The notes: a model not told the origin generated them from the letters alone. 64,000 nt of DNA from Armatimonadota bacterium (GCA_031081715.1 JAVHMA010000004.1:62001-126000); one strand, 5' to 3'; counted from the first letter of the stretch, positions 1 to 10,058 are shown. Numbers and translations: made by a program.

Positions 1-729
1 GGCAGCCGGGTGGCCCTGATCGAGACGTTCGCCTCGGCCCCCGCCGAGCGCCGCGCGCTCGCCTCGGGCGTGGTGGAGCTGATCGCCCGGCCGGGCGCCC
101 AGGTGCGGTACGCCGCCGTGCAGGAGTGGGGCCCGTCCACCTGGGAAGTCGGCAGCGTCGTCCGCGCGCGCGTCGAGCGCGACGCCCTGGTGCACACGAC
201 GATGGTGGCGCTCGGCGGCGACCTGGTGAAGGTGGACGTGGAGGCGCACCTCGGGGGGCCGGGCGCGAGCGCGGAGATGCTCGGGCTCTACTTCGGCACC
301 GGCGGACAGCACGTGGACGTCCACACGCTGCAGGAGCACGCGGCCCCGCACACCACCAGCGATCTGCTCTACAAGGGCGCGGTGCGCGACGCGGCGCGGG
401 CGGTCTTCGCCGGGCTCATCCGTGTGCACCCCGGCGCCCAGAAGACTAACGCGTTCCAGGCCAACCGGAACCTCGTGCTCTCCGCGGGCGCGCGGACCGA
501 TAGCATCCCCAAGCTCGAGATCATGGCCAACGACCTGCGGTGCACGCACGGTTCGGCCACGAGCCGGCTCAACGAGGAGCACATCTTCTACCTGATGAGC
601 CGCGGCCTCACCCGCCGCCAGGCGACGTTCATGATCGTGGAGGGATTCTTCGCGGACGTCTTCGACCGTCTCCCGTTCGAGACGCTGCGCGGCTACCTCC
701 AGGCGCGTGTCGCGGAGAAGATGATCTGA
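1..729 (+). CDS. sufD: SufD-like FeS assembly scaffold, C-terminal part (5' end outside window)
   Basis: The frame is open from base 1, so this is the C-terminal ~240 residues of a protein usually 400-450 long; the GTG at base 10 is internal, not a start. The part seen is the right-handed beta-helix and C-terminal helical domain of the SufB/SufD family. The stretch KLEIMANDLRCTHGSAT matches the SufD consensus (LEI...DDVxCSHGAT), and FYLMSRGL is the family's FYLxSRG signature. SufD works with SufB and the ATPase SufC as the scaffold on which Fe-S clusters are built. Its stop overlaps the next start (TGATG). The order SufD, Rieske, SufS, SufU resembles actinobacterial suf operons; sufB and sufC would be expected upstream. 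SufB rather than SufD is the alternative. Confidence 0.85.
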   Translation, partial: GSRVALIETFASAPAERRALASGVVELIARPGAQVRYAAVQEWGPSTWEVGSVVRARVERDALVHTTMVALGGDLVKVDVEAHLGGPGASAEMLGLYFGTGGQHVDVHTLQEHAAPHTTSDLLYKGAVRDAARAVFAGLIRVHPGAQKTNAFQANRNLVLSAGARTDSIPKLEIMANDLRCTHGSATSRLNEEHIFYLMSRGLTRRQATFMIVEGFFADVFDRLPFETLRGYLQARVAEKMI

Positions 730-1073
730 TGGCCGGGTTCGTGAAGGTCGCCACCCTGGGGGAGGTACCGCCGGGCACCGCGAAGCAGGTGCGGGTGGAC
801 GGCCGGCTCGTCGCGATCGCCAACGTCGGGGGCACGATCTACGCGGTGGACGACACGTGTACCCACGAGGACGAGTCGCTCTCCGCCGGGCCGGTGGTGG
901 GGGAGATCATCGTGTGCCCCAAGCACGGCTCGCGGTTCCACCTGCTGACCGGCCGCGTGCTGTCGCTGCCGGCCGTGCGGCCGGTTCGGACGTACGCGGT
1001 GAAGGTGGAGGGCGACGACATCCTGCTGTCGCCGGAGCCCCGCCCGGGACAGGGGATGCCCCACAAAGCCTGA
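729..1073 (+). CDS. Rieske [2Fe-2S] ferredoxin of the suf operon
   Basis: A 114-residue Rieske-fold protein. The two cluster-binding boxes are C-T-H at about residues 38-40 and C-P-K-H at about 59-62, giving two Cys and two His ligands. The length fits a free-standing ferredoxin, not an oxygenase alpha subunit. The ATG at 729 overlaps the sufD stop, which sets the start. Such ferredoxins, often annotated as dioxygenase ferredoxin subunits, sit in the same place in actinobacterial suf operons, where the role is unproven. An electron donor during cluster assembly, or a client of the pathway, is inference. Confidence 0.9.
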   Translation: MAGFVKVATLGEVPPGTAKQVRVDGRLVAIANVGGTIYAVDDTCTHEDESLSAGPVVGEIIVCPKHGSRFHLLTGRVLSLPAVRPVRTYAVKVEGDDILLSPEPRPGQGMPHKA

Positions 1074-1093
1074 CGCGCGAGGGGGAGGACGCC

Positions 1094-2347
1094 GTGGCCC
1101 TGGGCCCGCACGTGCGCGACGACTTCCCGCTGCTGCAGCGGCACATCCACGGGCGGCGCCTGGTCTACCTGGACAGCGCCGCGACGTCGCAGAAGCCGCG
1201 CGCCGTGCTCGACGCGCTCCTGCGCTACTACCAGGAGTCCAACGCCAACGTCCACCGCGGCATCTACCGCATCGCCGAGGAGGCGACGGCCGCCTACGAG
1301 GCCGCCCGGGCGACGGTCGCCGCGTTCCTCGGGGCCGGACGGCCCGAGGAGGTGGTGTTCACCCGCGGGACCACCGAGGCCCTTAACCTCGTGGCGGCCA
1401 CCTGGGGCCGTACGCGCGTGGGGCCCGGCGACGAGATCGTGCTGACCGAGATGGAGCACCACAGCAACATCGTTCCCTGGCAGCTCGTGGCCGCCGAACG
1501 CGGCGCGCGGCTGCGTTACGTTCCGGTCACCGACGAGGGGCGGCTCGACCTGGAAGCCTTCGACCGGCTGCTGGGCCCCCGCACGCGGATCGTGGCCGTG
1601 ACCCACCAGTCGAACGTGCTCGGGACCGTGAACCCTATCCCGCGGATCGCGGAGCGCGCGCATGCCGCGGGCGCGGTTGTGGTCGTGGACGCCGCCCAGA
1701 GTGTGCCGCACCAGCCCGTAGACGTCCGCGCGCTGGGCGCCGACTTCCTGGCGTTCTCGGGCCACAAGATGCTCGGGCCCACCGGCACCGGCGGGCTGTG
1801 GGCGCGCTACGAGCTGCTGGAGGCGATGCCCCCCTACCACGGCGGTGGCGAGATGATCGCCCTCGTCGAGCCCGACCGCTCCACCTACAAGGCGCCGCCG
1901 CACAAGTTCGAGGCCGGCACGCCCAACATCGCCGACAGCATCGCGCTCGGCGCGGCCGTGGACTACCTGCGCGCGATCGGTCTGGAGGCGGTCGCCGCGC
2001 ACGAGCGGGAGCTCACCGCCTACACGCTCGAGCGGCTGCGCGAGGTCCCCGGGGTGCGGGTGCTCGGCCCGCTCGACCTGCGCGACCGCGGCGGCGCGAT
2101 CAGCTTCACGATGGACGTCGCGCACCCGCACGACGTCGCACAGGTGCTCGACGGCGAGGGAATCGCCGTGCGGGCCGGCCACCACTGCGCCCAGCTGCTG
2201 CACCGGCGCTTCGGGCTCGCTGCGTCTGCGCGGGCGAGCCTACACCTCTACAACACGACCGACGACATCGACGCGCTGGTGGCCGGTCTGTACCTCGTGC
2301 GTCGGGTCTTCGGCCGCGCCCCGCACCCGGCCGCCGACCCGCGGTAG
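1094..2347 (+). CDS. sufS: Cysteine desulfurase SufS
   Basis: A 417-residue PLP-dependent group II cysteine desulfurase. It takes sulfur from cysteine as a persulfide and passes it to SufU and the SUF scaffold. The PLP lysine is K225 in SGHKM. The persulfide cysteine is C365 in RAGHHCAQ, and THQSNVLG and NVHRG are further family blocks. The GTG start is preceded by a strong AGGGGGAGG ribosome site, 21 bases after the Rieske stop. A longer upstream reading frame exists but overlaps the Rieske gene and adds no conserved sequence. Confidence 0.96.
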   Translation: MALGPHVRDDFPLLQRHIHGRRLVYLDSAATSQKPRAVLDALLRYYQESNANVHRGIYRIAEEATAAYEAARATVAAFLGAGRPEEVVFTRGTTEALNLVAATWGRTRVGPGDEIVLTEMEHHSNIVPWQLVAAERGARLRYVPVTDEGRLDLEAFDRLLGPRTRIVAVTHQSNVLGTVNPIPRIAERAHAAGAVVVVDAAQSVPHQPVDVRALGADFLAFSGHKMLGPTGTGGLWARYELLEAMPPYHGGGEMIALVEPDRSTYKAPPHKFEAGTPNIADSIALGAAVDYLRAIGLEAVAAHERELTAYTLERLREVPGVRVLGPLDLRDRGGAISFTMDVAHPHDVAQVLDGEGIAVRAGHHCAQLLHRRFGLAASARASLHLYNTTDDIDALVAGLYLVRRVFGRAPHPAADPR

Positions 2348-2359
2348 GCCGCGGCTGGA

Positions 2360-2380
2360 GGGGCGGCCGCCGTCCGCCCC
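2360..2380 (+). terminator. Hairpin between sufS and the DUF2269 gene
   Basis: A perfect 7-bp inverted repeat (GGGGCGG and CCGCCCC, 7-base loop) lies in the 52-base gap after sufS. No T-run follows, so it is more likely a partial terminator, attenuator or mRNA 3'-end stabiliser than a strong terminator. It may lower expression of the downstream genes relative to sufS. In such GC-rich DNA, chance hairpins are common. Confidence 0.35.
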
Positions 2381-2399
2381 GAATCAGGGGGGCACGGAG

Positions 2400-2864
2400 A
2401 TGACCTGGTACGCGCTCCTCAAGTTCCTCCACGTCCTGCTCGCGATCGTCGCGGTCGGTGCGAACGTGACCTACGGCGTCTGGCTGTCGCGCGCGGCGCG
2501 CGATCGGCGTCACCTCCTGTTCGCGCTCCGGGGCGTCCAGGTCCTCGATGATCGCATCGCCAACCCGGCCTACGTCCTGGTCCTGGTCACCGGCCTGGCC
2601 ATGCTCCACGCCGGCGGCCACGCCATCACGACGCCCTGGATTCTCTCGTCGCTCGTCCTGTACGTTCTCGTGGCTGTCGTGGGGATCCTCGGCTACTCGC
2701 CGGTGTTGCGCCGGCAGATCGCCGTGTTGGACACTGGCGGAGCAGATTCGCCCGAGTTCGTCCGTCTGGCCGCCGCGAGCCGACGGTTGGGGATCGTGCT
2801 CGCAGTCCTCGTGGTCGCCATCGTCTTCCTGATGGTCACCAGGCCCCCGCTGTGGGGGGCGTAG
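2400..2864 (+). CDS. DUF2269 family integral membrane protein
   Basis: A 154-residue membrane protein with four predicted hydrophobic segments (about residues 5-28, 52-72, 78-98 and 127-147). It fits the DUF2269 family, with the KFLHV start, LDDRIANPAYVLVLVTGLAM and a C-terminal membrane segment. No catalytic motif is visible and no function is established for the family. A purine-rich ribosome site (AGGGGGGCACGGAG) precedes the ATG. It sits between sufS and sufU, which is unusual, and its product could be co-expressed with the Fe-S machinery without taking part in it. Confidence 0.75.
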   Translation: MTWYALLKFLHVLLAIVAVGANVTYGVWLSRAARDRRHLLFALRGVQVLDDRIANPAYVLVLVTGLAMLHAGGHAITTPWILSSLVLYVLVAVVGILGYSPVLRRQIAVLDTGGADSPEFVRLAAASRRLGIVLAVLVVAIVFLMVTRPPLWGA

Positions 2865-2874
2865 CCGGACGCCT

Positions 2875-3336
2875 GTGGCCCTCGACGACCTCTACCGTGA
2901 CGTCATCCTCGACCACTACGCCCACCCGCGCAACCGCGGGCGGCTCGACCCACGCGACATCACCGCCGAGGGCGCCAACCCGCTGTGCGGCGACGAGTTG
3001 ACCCTGTTTGTCCGCCTCGATGGCGACCGCGTCGCGGCGATCCGGTTCGAGGGCCGCGGCTGCTCGATCAGCCAGGCGTCGGCCTCGATGATGACCGAGG
3101 CCGTGGCGGGTAAGACGCTCGAGGAGGTGCGGGCGCTGGTGGACGCGTTCCGGGCCATGATGCACGGCGGGGCGCCGGCCGCCGCGCTTGGGGACCTGGT
3201 GGCGCTGCAGGGTGTGCGGAAGTTCCCGGTGCGCGTCAAGTGCGCCACCCTGCCCTGGGTGACCCTCGAGCAGGGGCTGGACGACGCCGCGGCCGGGCGG
3301 CCGGCGACCACGGTCACCACCGACACCCGCGAGTGA
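2875..3336 (+). CDS. sufU: SufU-type Fe-S assembly sulfurtransferase
   Basis: A 153-residue protein of the SufU/IscU family that accepts persulfide sulfur from SufS. It opens with LYRDVILDHYAHPRN, the family hallmark. The three cysteines that bind zinc or cluster are in PLCGDE, GRGCSIS and VKCATLPW. The spacing between the first and second cysteine blocks and the context beside sufS point to SufU, which occurs with SufS in Gram-positive-type systems, rather than IscU. The GTG start lies 10 bases after the DUF2269 stop with only a weak ribosome site, so translation may be coupled. Confidence 0.93.
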   Translation: MALDDLYRDVILDHYAHPRNRGRLDPRDITAEGANPLCGDELTLFVRLDGDRVAAIRFEGRGCSISQASASMMTEAVAGKTLEEVRALVDAFRAMMHGGAPAAALGDLVALQGVRKFPVRVKCATLPWVTLEQGLDDAAAGRPATTVTTDTRE

Positions 3337-3340
3337 CCGC

Positions 3341-5308
3341 ATGACGAGACGGCTCCTGGCGACCGCGCTGCTCACGGCGTTGGGCGCTTCGGTGATCGCC
3401 TTCGGGTTCATGCACCTGGCGCCGGTGGACCCCGCCCGCTTCGCGGCCGGATTCCGCCAGGGCGCCCGCGAGGAGCAGGTCTTCCGCCTGCGGGAGTGGT
3501 ACGGCCTCGACTCGCCGATCCCGGTGCAGTACCTGCGCTGGCTGGGGCGCGCGCTCACCGGCGACCTCGGCACCTCGGTGGCCACGCGGCGCGAGGTCGC
3601 GCCCGAGATCATCCGCAGGCTGCCGTGGTCGCTCCTGCTGCTCGCGGTCGCGGTCCCGCTGGCGTGGCTGGCCGCCCTGACGCTCGCGGTCCTGGCCTCG
3701 CGGCCCGGCCCGGGCGCGCGTCTCGCGGCCGGCGTGATCTCGGCCGGACTCGTGGTGCCCGCCTTCCTCATCGCCACCACGCTTGTCTACCTGTTTGCGG
3801 TCCGGATGACGCTGATCCCGATCCTGCCGCCCTTCGAGTTCAATCCGCTCGACCCGTCGCTGTGGCTGGGACTCGTCCTGCCCACGTGCAGCATGGTCCT
3901 GCCGCTGGCGCCGCTGCTCGCGCGCGAGCTGCGCGCCGGGCTGGGGGAGGTGCTGGCGTCCGGTTACGGGTCAGCGGCGTGGGCCGCGGGCCGCACGGAG
4001 GCGCGGGCCGCCTGGGGCGCGGCCCGCGTGGCCACCCGCCGGCTGCTGGGGGCGCCACTGCCGGCGATCAGCGCGGTGCTGTCCGTCCTGCTGATCGTGG
4101 AGGAGATTTTCAACTGGCCGGGCATCGGCCGCAGCTACATGCGGGCGGTCACGCAGCGCGACGTGCCGGCGATGCAGGGCACGCTGCTGGTGCTGATCGT
4201 GGTAGCGGTGGCCATCGAGCTGGCCGCCCGGCTGCTCGCCGGCCGGCGCGGTGCGGGCGAGGCCGCCGCGGCTGCCGGCCGGCCGCGACCCGCGCGCCCC
4301 GCGCCGCTACGGGCCCCGGACGGCCGTGCGCGGATAGCCGCGGCCCTCGCGTTGCTGCTGGTGGCCGGCGCGGCGGCCGCGCCGGTCGTCGCCCGGTTCC
4401 CGCCGGACCAGGTGGTGCTCGAGGAGATCAACGTCGCGCCCTCGCCCCGCCACTGGATGGGAACCGACTCATCGGGCCGCGACCTGTTCAGCCGCCTTCT
4501 GATCGCGGCGAGGATGTCGCTCGGCATCGCGGTGGCCGCCGCGGTGGCGGCCACGGCCGCCGGCCTGGTCCTCACGGTCCCTACGCGGGCAGTAGACGCC
4601 GTGGCGGGTCTCGTACGGGGCGCGGCACGGTCGGTGCTCGCCGTGCCGGTACTGGCCCTCGCGCTCGCCGTGATCGCGGTCGCCGGCCGCGAGCCGTGGA
4701 TGATCGCCACGCTCTTCGCTGCGATCGGGGCCGCGGCTGTGCTCGGGCCGATCCGGGCGCTGCAGGCGTACGCGGTCCGGTGGCCGTTCGTCCTCGCTGC
4801 CCGCGCGGCCGGCGCGTCCTCGGCGTGGGTGGGCGAGCGCCATCTGGCCCCGCACCTGATGCGGCCGCTGGCCGCCGTGGCGCTGGGCCTGGTCCCGGGG
4901 TTCCTGCTGCTCGAGGCGACGCTGGGGTTCTTGGGATTCACCGTGACGCCCACGACGCCGAGCTGGGGCACGCTACTGTGGCGGGCCCGCGAGGCCCTGC
5001 ACCGCGGGGACTGGTGGCTGCTGGTCTTCCCGGCGACCGCGCTGGCCTCGGCCGCGTGGGCGTTCGGAGGACTCGCCGACGCGCTGCGCGTCCCGGCGCC
5101 GCCTGCCTACCCCGCAGCCTCGCGGCTCAGGCTTGGGCGGGAGTGGGGACCGGCCGCACGCGCTCTGCCGGCCCAGGGGGGCCGACCGGCGCTTCAGCCG
5201 CGCGCCGCGGCGCGCGCGCGGCCGCACGCCGGGACGCGGGCCCGGCCCGTCGCCGGCGGCGGGCACAGACCAGGTGCCCGGCCGTCTAGCCCCGGCGCTT
5301 CCGACTGA
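3341..5308 (+). CDS. Fused DppB-DppC ABC transporter permease
   Basis: One 655-residue frame carries both permease halves of a peptide/nickel-type ABC importer. Residues ~1-305 look like DppB: N-terminal membrane helix, LREWYGLDSPIPVQYLRW, the GDLGTS block, and the coupling region followed by IFNWPGIGRSYM. Residues ~325-590 look like DppC: HWMGTDSSGRDLFSRL, then RAAGASSAWVGERHLAPH (the EAA-type coupling loop) and LGFLGFTVTP. The two halves are normally separate genes. No substrate-binding protein or ATPase gene is adjacent. The last ~65 residues are Arg/Ala/Pro-rich, look non-native and run 23 bases into the convergent transketolase gene. Substrate is unknown. Confidence 0.85.
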   Translation: MTRRLLATALLTALGASVIAFGFMHLAPVDPARFAAGFRQGAREEQVFRLREWYGLDSPIPVQYLRWLGRALTGDLGTSVATRREVAPEIIRRLPWSLLLLAVAVPLAWLAALTLAVLASRPGPGARLAAGVISAGLVVPAFLIATTLVYLFAVRMTLIPILPPFEFNPLDPSLWLGLVLPTCSMVLPLAPLLARELRAGLGEVLASGYGSAAWAAGRTEARAAWGAARVATRRLLGAPLPAISAVLSVLLIVEEIFNWPGIGRSYMRAVTQRDVPAMQGTLLVLIVVAVAIELAARLLAGRRGAGEAAAAAGRPRPARPAPLRAPDGRARIAAALALLLVAGAAAAPVVARFPPDQVVLEEINVAPSPRHWMGTDSSGRDLFSRLLIAARMSLGIAVAAAVAATAAGLVLTVPTRAVDAVAGLVRGAARSVLAVPVLALALAVIAVAGREPWMIATLFAAIGAAAVLGPIRALQAYAVRWPFVLAARAAGASSAWVGERHLAPHLMRPLAAVALGLVPGFLLLEATLGFLGFTVTPTTPSWGTLLWRAREALHRGDWWLLVFPATALASAAWAFGGLADALRVPAPPAYPAASRLRLGREWGPAARALPAQGGRPALQPRAAARARPHAGTRARPVAGGGHRPGARPSSPGASD

Positions 5309-6254
5309 GGGCGCGGCGCGCCGCGGCGGCGATCGCCGCCGCGGTCAGCCCGTACGCGTCCTGTAGCGCGCGCGGCGCCCCGGACTCGCCGAAGCGGTCG
5401 CGGATGCCCACCCGCTCGACCGGCACCGGGTGGGACGCCGCGACCACCTCGCAGACCGCGCCGCCGAGCCCGCCGAGGATCGTGTGCTCCTCGGCGGTGA
5501 CGATGGCCCCGGTCTCGCGCGCCGCGGCGACCACGGCCGCCTCGTCGAGCGGCTTCAGGGTCGCGCAGTTGAGCACGCGCGCCTCGACGCCGTCGGCGGC
5601 CAGGGCCCGCGCCGCCTCCAGCGCTTCGGTGACCATGATCCCGCAGGCTGCGATCGTGACGTCGTCGCCGTCGCGCACGACCGGCGCAGCGCCCACCGCG
5701 AAGCGGTAGCCCTCGTCGAAGAGCACCGGGACGGCCGAACGCCCCAGCCGGACGTAGGCCGGCCCGTCGTGGGCGACCAGCGCGTCGATGACCGCCGCGG
5801 TCTCCGTGGCGTCGGCCGGCACGATGACCGTCATGTTCGCGAGCGCGCGCATCATCGCCAGGTCCTCGACGGCCTGCGCGCTCATGCCGTCCTCGCCCAC
5901 GGTGAGGCCGCCGTGCGTGCTCACCAGCTTGACGTTGAGGCGGGGTTGCGCGATCAGCACGCGGATCTGGTCGTAGCATCGGCCGGGCGCGAACGCCGCG
6001 AACGAGCTGACGAACGGGATCTTCCCACACGTGGCCAGCCCGGCGGCGATGCCGGCCATGTTCTGCTCGGCGATGCCGCACTCCACGAACCGGTCCGGGA
6101 AGGCCCCGGCGAACGCCTCCAGGCGCGTGGAGTCGCGCAGGTCGCCGGTGAGCGCCACGATGCGCGGCTCGCGGCGCGCTGCCTGGAGCAGCGCCTCGCC
6201 GTACGCGTCGCGCGTGGCGCGGTTGCGCGAGCCGTCGGCCAGCCGGATGGCCAT
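5286..6254 (-). CDS. Transketolase, C-terminal (pyrimidine-binding/C) subunit
   Basis: A 322-residue protein equal to the second half of transketolase: the pyrimidine-binding domain (about 10-175) and the C-terminal transketolase domain (about 190-310). [17 protein letters not shown] holds the catalytic Glu that activates the thiamine cofactor. With the partner gene three bases upstream it forms a split transketolase, which moves two-carbon ketol units in the pentose phosphate pathway. Split pairs are widespread in archaea and many bacteria. The ATG follows the partner's TAA directly. Its 3' end overlaps the permease gene tail by 23 bases in convergent orientation. Confidence 0.92.
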   Translation of the reverse strand: MAIRLADGSRNRATRDAYGEALLQAARREPRIVALTGDLRDSTRLEAFAGAFPDRFVECGIAEQNMAGIAAGLATCGKIPFVSSFAAFAPGRCYDQIRVLIAQPRLNVKLVSTHGGLTVGEDGMSAQAVEDLAMMRALANMTVIVPADATETAAVIDALVAHDGPAYVRLGRSAVPVLFDEGYRFAVGAAPVVRDGDDVTIAACGIMVTEALEAARALAADGVEARVLNCATLKPLDEAAVVAAARETGAIVTAEEHTILGGLGGAVCEVVAASHPVPVERVGIRDRFGESGAPRALQDAYGLTAAAIAAAARRALSRKRRG

Positions 6255-6257
6255 GGG

Positions 6258-7100
6258 TTATCCCCTCCCGGCCGGCGCGCCGTCGAGCTCGGCCAGCGCC
6301 CGCGCCAGCTCGTCCTGGGTGAGCGCCTTGCCATGGAATCCCACCACGCCCTCCACGAACGAGACGCCCTTGCCCTTGACCGTGTGCGCCACGATCACCT
6401 CGGGCCGCCCGGTGCCGGCCCGGGCGCGCCCGAGCGCGCCGACGATGGCCGCCATGTCGTGGCCGTCGATTTCCTGCGCCTCCCAGCCGAAGGCGCGCCA
6501 CTTCTCGGCCAGCGGGTCGAGGCGGACCCGCTCTTCGGTCCGGCCGGTTTGCTGGAGCCCGTTGCGGTCCACGATCGCGGTGAGGTTGTCGAGCCCCTGG
6601 TGCGCGGCGAACATCGCGGCCTCCCAGACCGCGCCTTCCTGGCACTCGCCGTCGCCGAGCATCGCATACACGCGGTAGGGCCTCCCGTCGCGCTTGCCGG
6701 CCAGCGCCATGCCGATCGCGGCCGAGAATCCCATGCCCAGCGACCCGGTGGACATGTCGACCCCGGGGGTGCGGGTCATGTCGGGGTGTCCCTGGAGGGG
6801 GCTGCCGATCCGGCGCAGCGTCCAGAGGTGCGAGGGGTCGAAGTAGCCCCGCGCGGCCAGCACGACGTACCAGGCCGGGCAGCCGTGGCCCTTACTGAGC
6901 ACGAAGCGGTCGCGGTCCGGCCACTGCGGCCGCGCCGGGTCCACACGGAGGTGGTGGAAGTAGAGCGCGGTGAGGATGTCGATCGCCGACAGCGAGCCGC
7001 CGGGATGGCCGCTGCCGGCCTGCGTGATCATGCGGAGGATCGTCTTGCGGAACTCCCGGGCACGCGCCTCGAGCGCCGGGACGTCTGGGGTCTGACCCAT
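6258..7100 (-). CDS. Transketolase, N-terminal (ThDP pyrophosphate-binding) subunit
   Basis: A 280-residue protein with the thiamine diphosphate pyrophosphate-binding domain. [25 protein letters not shown] and the GDGECQEG...DRNG motif (Mg/ThDP binding) are all present. The start chosen is the ATG at 7100, read MGQTPDVP, which has GAGGAG at the right distance; an upstream GTG-led extension of 43 residues shows no conservation and runs into the nuo promoter region. It is divergently transcribed from nuoB and lies three bases before the C-terminal subunit gene. Confidence 0.92.
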   Translation of the reverse strand: MGQTPDVPALEARAREFRKTILRMITQAGSGHPGGSLSAIDILTALYFHHLRVDPARPQWPDRDRFVLSKGHGCPAWYVVLAARGYFDPSHLWTLRRIGSPLQGHPDMTRTPGVDMSTGSLGMGFSAAIGMALAGKRDGRPYRVYAMLGDGECQEGAVWEAAMFAAHQGLDNLTAIVDRNGLQQTGRTEERVRLDPLAEKWRAFGWEAQEIDGHDMAAIVGALGRARAGTGRPEVIVAHTVKGKGVSFVEGVVGFHGKALTQDELARALAELDGAPAGRG

Positions 7101-7200
7101 GGGGCTCCTCGGTCTCCTGCGTTCGGCGACACCGGAGAGTTCGTGCCGGCGCCGCACGGTCCTCCCCGGGCCGCGGCCGAAACCCGCGCCAGAGGCCGGT

Positions 7201-7229
7201 TTGACGCTCCGCGGGCGCGGTGCTACCAT
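7201..7229 (+). promoter_or_regulatory. Sigma-70-like promoter for nuoB
   Basis: TTGACG at 7201-7206 and TACCAT at 7224-7229 are separated by exactly 17 bases and point toward nuoB, whose ATG follows 31 bases downstream with a GGGAGG ribosome site. Five of six and four of six positions match the consensus. It lies in the divergent gap between the transketolase and nuo genes. Confidence 0.65.
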
Positions 7230-7259
7230 GGCACTGGCTCCTCTACCCGGGAGGATCGC

Positions 7260-7811
7260 ATGAGCGCCCAGGCCCCGCCGCCCATCCCCACCCGCATTGC
7301 GCCGATCCAGACCGCCGTCGATATTCTTGACAGCCTGCCCGGCGGCTCCGTGGTGCTCAGCAAGGTGGAGTACCTCCTGAACTGGAGCCGGGCCGCGAGC
7401 CTCTGGCCGCTCACCTTCGGCCTGGCGTGCTGCGCAATCGAGATGATGGCGGCGTGGGCCGGCCGGTTCGACCTGGACCGCATGGGCGTCATCCCGCGCG
7501 CGACCCCGCGCCAGGCGGACTGCATGATCGTCGCTGGTCGCTGCACCATCAAGATGGCGCCGATCGTGCGCCGGCTATGGGAACAGATGCCCGAGCCGAA
7601 GTACGTCATCTCGATGGGGTCCTGCGCCACCTGCGGCGGCCCGTTCTACTACGACAACTACTCTATCCTGAAGGGGATCGATCAGGTGGTGCCCGTAGAC
7701 GTCTACGTGCCCGGCTGCCCCCCGCGGCCCGAGGCGCTGATCGAGGGCCTGCTGAAGCTGCAGGAGAAGATTAAGGCCGAGCCGTTCCTGCGGCGCGCGG
7801 TGCCGGCCTAG
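7260..7811 (+). CDS. nuoB: NADH-quinone oxidoreductase subunit B
   Basis: A 183-residue complex I subunit that carries terminal cluster N2 and passes electrons to quinone. The cluster ligands are visible: the adjacent pair C57-C58 (GLACCAIE), C122 (GSCATCGG) and C153 (PGCPPRP). The ATG at 7260 has a GGGAGG ribosome site and a good promoter upstream. A longer frame running in from 5430 is antisense shadow of the transketolase genes and was dropped. It heads a nuoB-D-I-C block. Confidence 0.96.
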   Translation: MSAQAPPPIPTRIAPIQTAVDILDSLPGGSVVLSKVEYLLNWSRAASLWPLTFGLACCAIEMMAAWAGRFDLDRMGVIPRATPRQADCMIVAGRCTIKMAPIVRRLWEQMPEPKYVISMGSCATCGGPFYYDNYSILKGIDQVVPVDVYVPGCPPRPEALIEGLLKLQEKIKAEPFLRRAVPA

Positions 7812-7828
7812 CGCGGGGGCGGATCGTC

Positions 7829-8932
<1,104 letters not shown>

Positions 8933-8946
8933 GCGAGGAGGCGGGG

Positions 8947-9426
8947 ATGGAGGCACTGGCGACGCGCGCGTGGGAGGCGGTGGCCGGGCTCTACGCCGGA
9001 CTGCGGGTGACGTTCCGCGCGCTGGTGGGGCGCAAGAACACCGTGATGTACCCGCTCCAGAAGGTCAACGTCGCGCCGCGCTGGCACGGCCTGCTGGCGC
9101 TGCCGGTGGATCCCGAGACCGGCTCTGACAAGTGCATTATCTGCTTCCAGTGCGAGCGGGTCTGCCCCGACCGGTGCATCCACATCGAGGCGGGCGGCAA
9201 AGGCAAGGACCGGCTGCTCACCCGCTTCGACATCGAGATGGACAAGTGTTGCTACTGCGGGTTGTGCGTCGAGGTCTGCCCTACCGAGGCGATCGTCTTC
9301 GTGCCCCACTACGAGACGAGCACCTACAACCGGGCCAACCTGGTCTACGACCTCGACGACCTGCGGCGCGCCGCCCCCAAGGAGCCGATCGCGCACGGGG
9401 TGGTCGCGATGCGGGGGCGGCCGTGA
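8947..9426 (+). CDS. nuoI: NADH-quinone oxidoreductase subunit I (2[4Fe-4S] ferredoxin type)
   Basis: A 159-residue peripheral-arm subunit carrying clusters N6a and N6b. Two CxxCxxCxxxC motifs are clear: C63, C66, C69, C73 and C101, C104, C107, C111, each followed by the usual second-cluster CP Pro. The ATG is preceded by GAGGAGGCGGGG, a strong ribosome site. Its stop overlaps the nuoC start by four bases (GTGA). In standard nuo operons nuoI sits between nuoH and nuoJ, but here it sits between nuoD and nuoC. Confidence 0.95.
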   Translation: MEALATRAWEAVAGLYAGLRVTFRALVGRKNTVMYPLQKVNVAPRWHGLLALPVDPETGSDKCIICFQCERVCPDRCIHIEAGGKGKDRLLTRFDIEMDKCCYCGLCVEVCPTEAIVFVPHYETSTYNRANLVYDLDDLRRAAPKEPIAHGVVAMRGRP

Positions 9427-10004
9427 GCTGGGCGCTGGTCGAGCGGCTCCGGGAGCGATTTCCCGAGGTCGAACCGTTCCCGCGCGAGGCACCGCATGAG
9501 GCCGGCGCGCCGGTCGGCCGGCCCGGGCGCCACGAGGCCAGGGGCCCGACCTACCATACACCGGGCGCGTTCGTGCCCGCCGCCCGGCTGCTCGAGGTGG
9601 CGCGCGTGCTCCGCGACGAGGCCCCGTTTGGCCTCGACTACTGCTCGTTCGTCACGGGGGTGGATCGGCCGGAGCAGGACCTGGTCGAGGTCGTCTATCA
9701 CCTGTTCTCGATGGACGAGCGCCACGAGCTGCTGCTCAAGGTGCGCGTTCCCCGCCGGGACCCGCGCGTGCCCAGCGTCAGTGCCCTCTGGCCGGCCGCC
9801 AACTGGCACGAGCGCGAGGCCTACGACCTGCTGGGCGTGGTCTTCGAGGGCCATCCTGATCTGCGCCGCATCATGATGACCGACGACTGGGAGGGCCACC
9901 CGCTGCGAAAGGACTACGTCTACCAGGAGCCGCGGTGGCTGGTGGACCTCGGCGCGCAGCGCCAGCGCGAGATCGAGGGGCTGCGGCTCGGCGATCGGGC
10001 GTAG
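9423..10004 (+). CDS. nuoC: NADH-quinone oxidoreductase subunit C
   Basis: A 193-residue, 30-kDa-type complex I subunit. The signature HEREAYDLLGVVFEGHPDLRR at about 137-157, closely followed by DDWEGHPLRKDY, is diagnostic. The N-terminal ~40 residues are variable and charged. The GTG start forms a GTGA overlap with the nuoI stop. Finding nuoC last, after nuoB-D-I, breaks the usual A-B-C-D order. None of the membrane subunits (A, H, J-N) or the NADH-dehydrogenase module (E, F, G) is nearby. Confidence 0.94.
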   Translation: MSWALVERLRERFPEVEPFPREAPHEAGAPVGRPGRHEARGPTYHTPGAFVPAARLLEVARVLRDEAPFGLDYCSFVTGVDRPEQDLVEVVYHLFSMDERHELLLKVRVPRRDPRVPSVSALWPAANWHEREAYDLLGVVFEGHPDLRRIMMTDDWEGHPLRKDYVYQEPRWLVDLGAQRQREIEGLRLGDRA

Positions 10005-10058
10005 GGCGCCCCTCCCGCAGTTCGCCTCCGTCGCGGCCCCGGCGGCCAGCGGAATCCC

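Noticed and set aside
10-729. sufD as a truncated pseudogene of 239 residues
   Set aside because: The frame is open to base 1 of the window, so the missing part is simply outside it.
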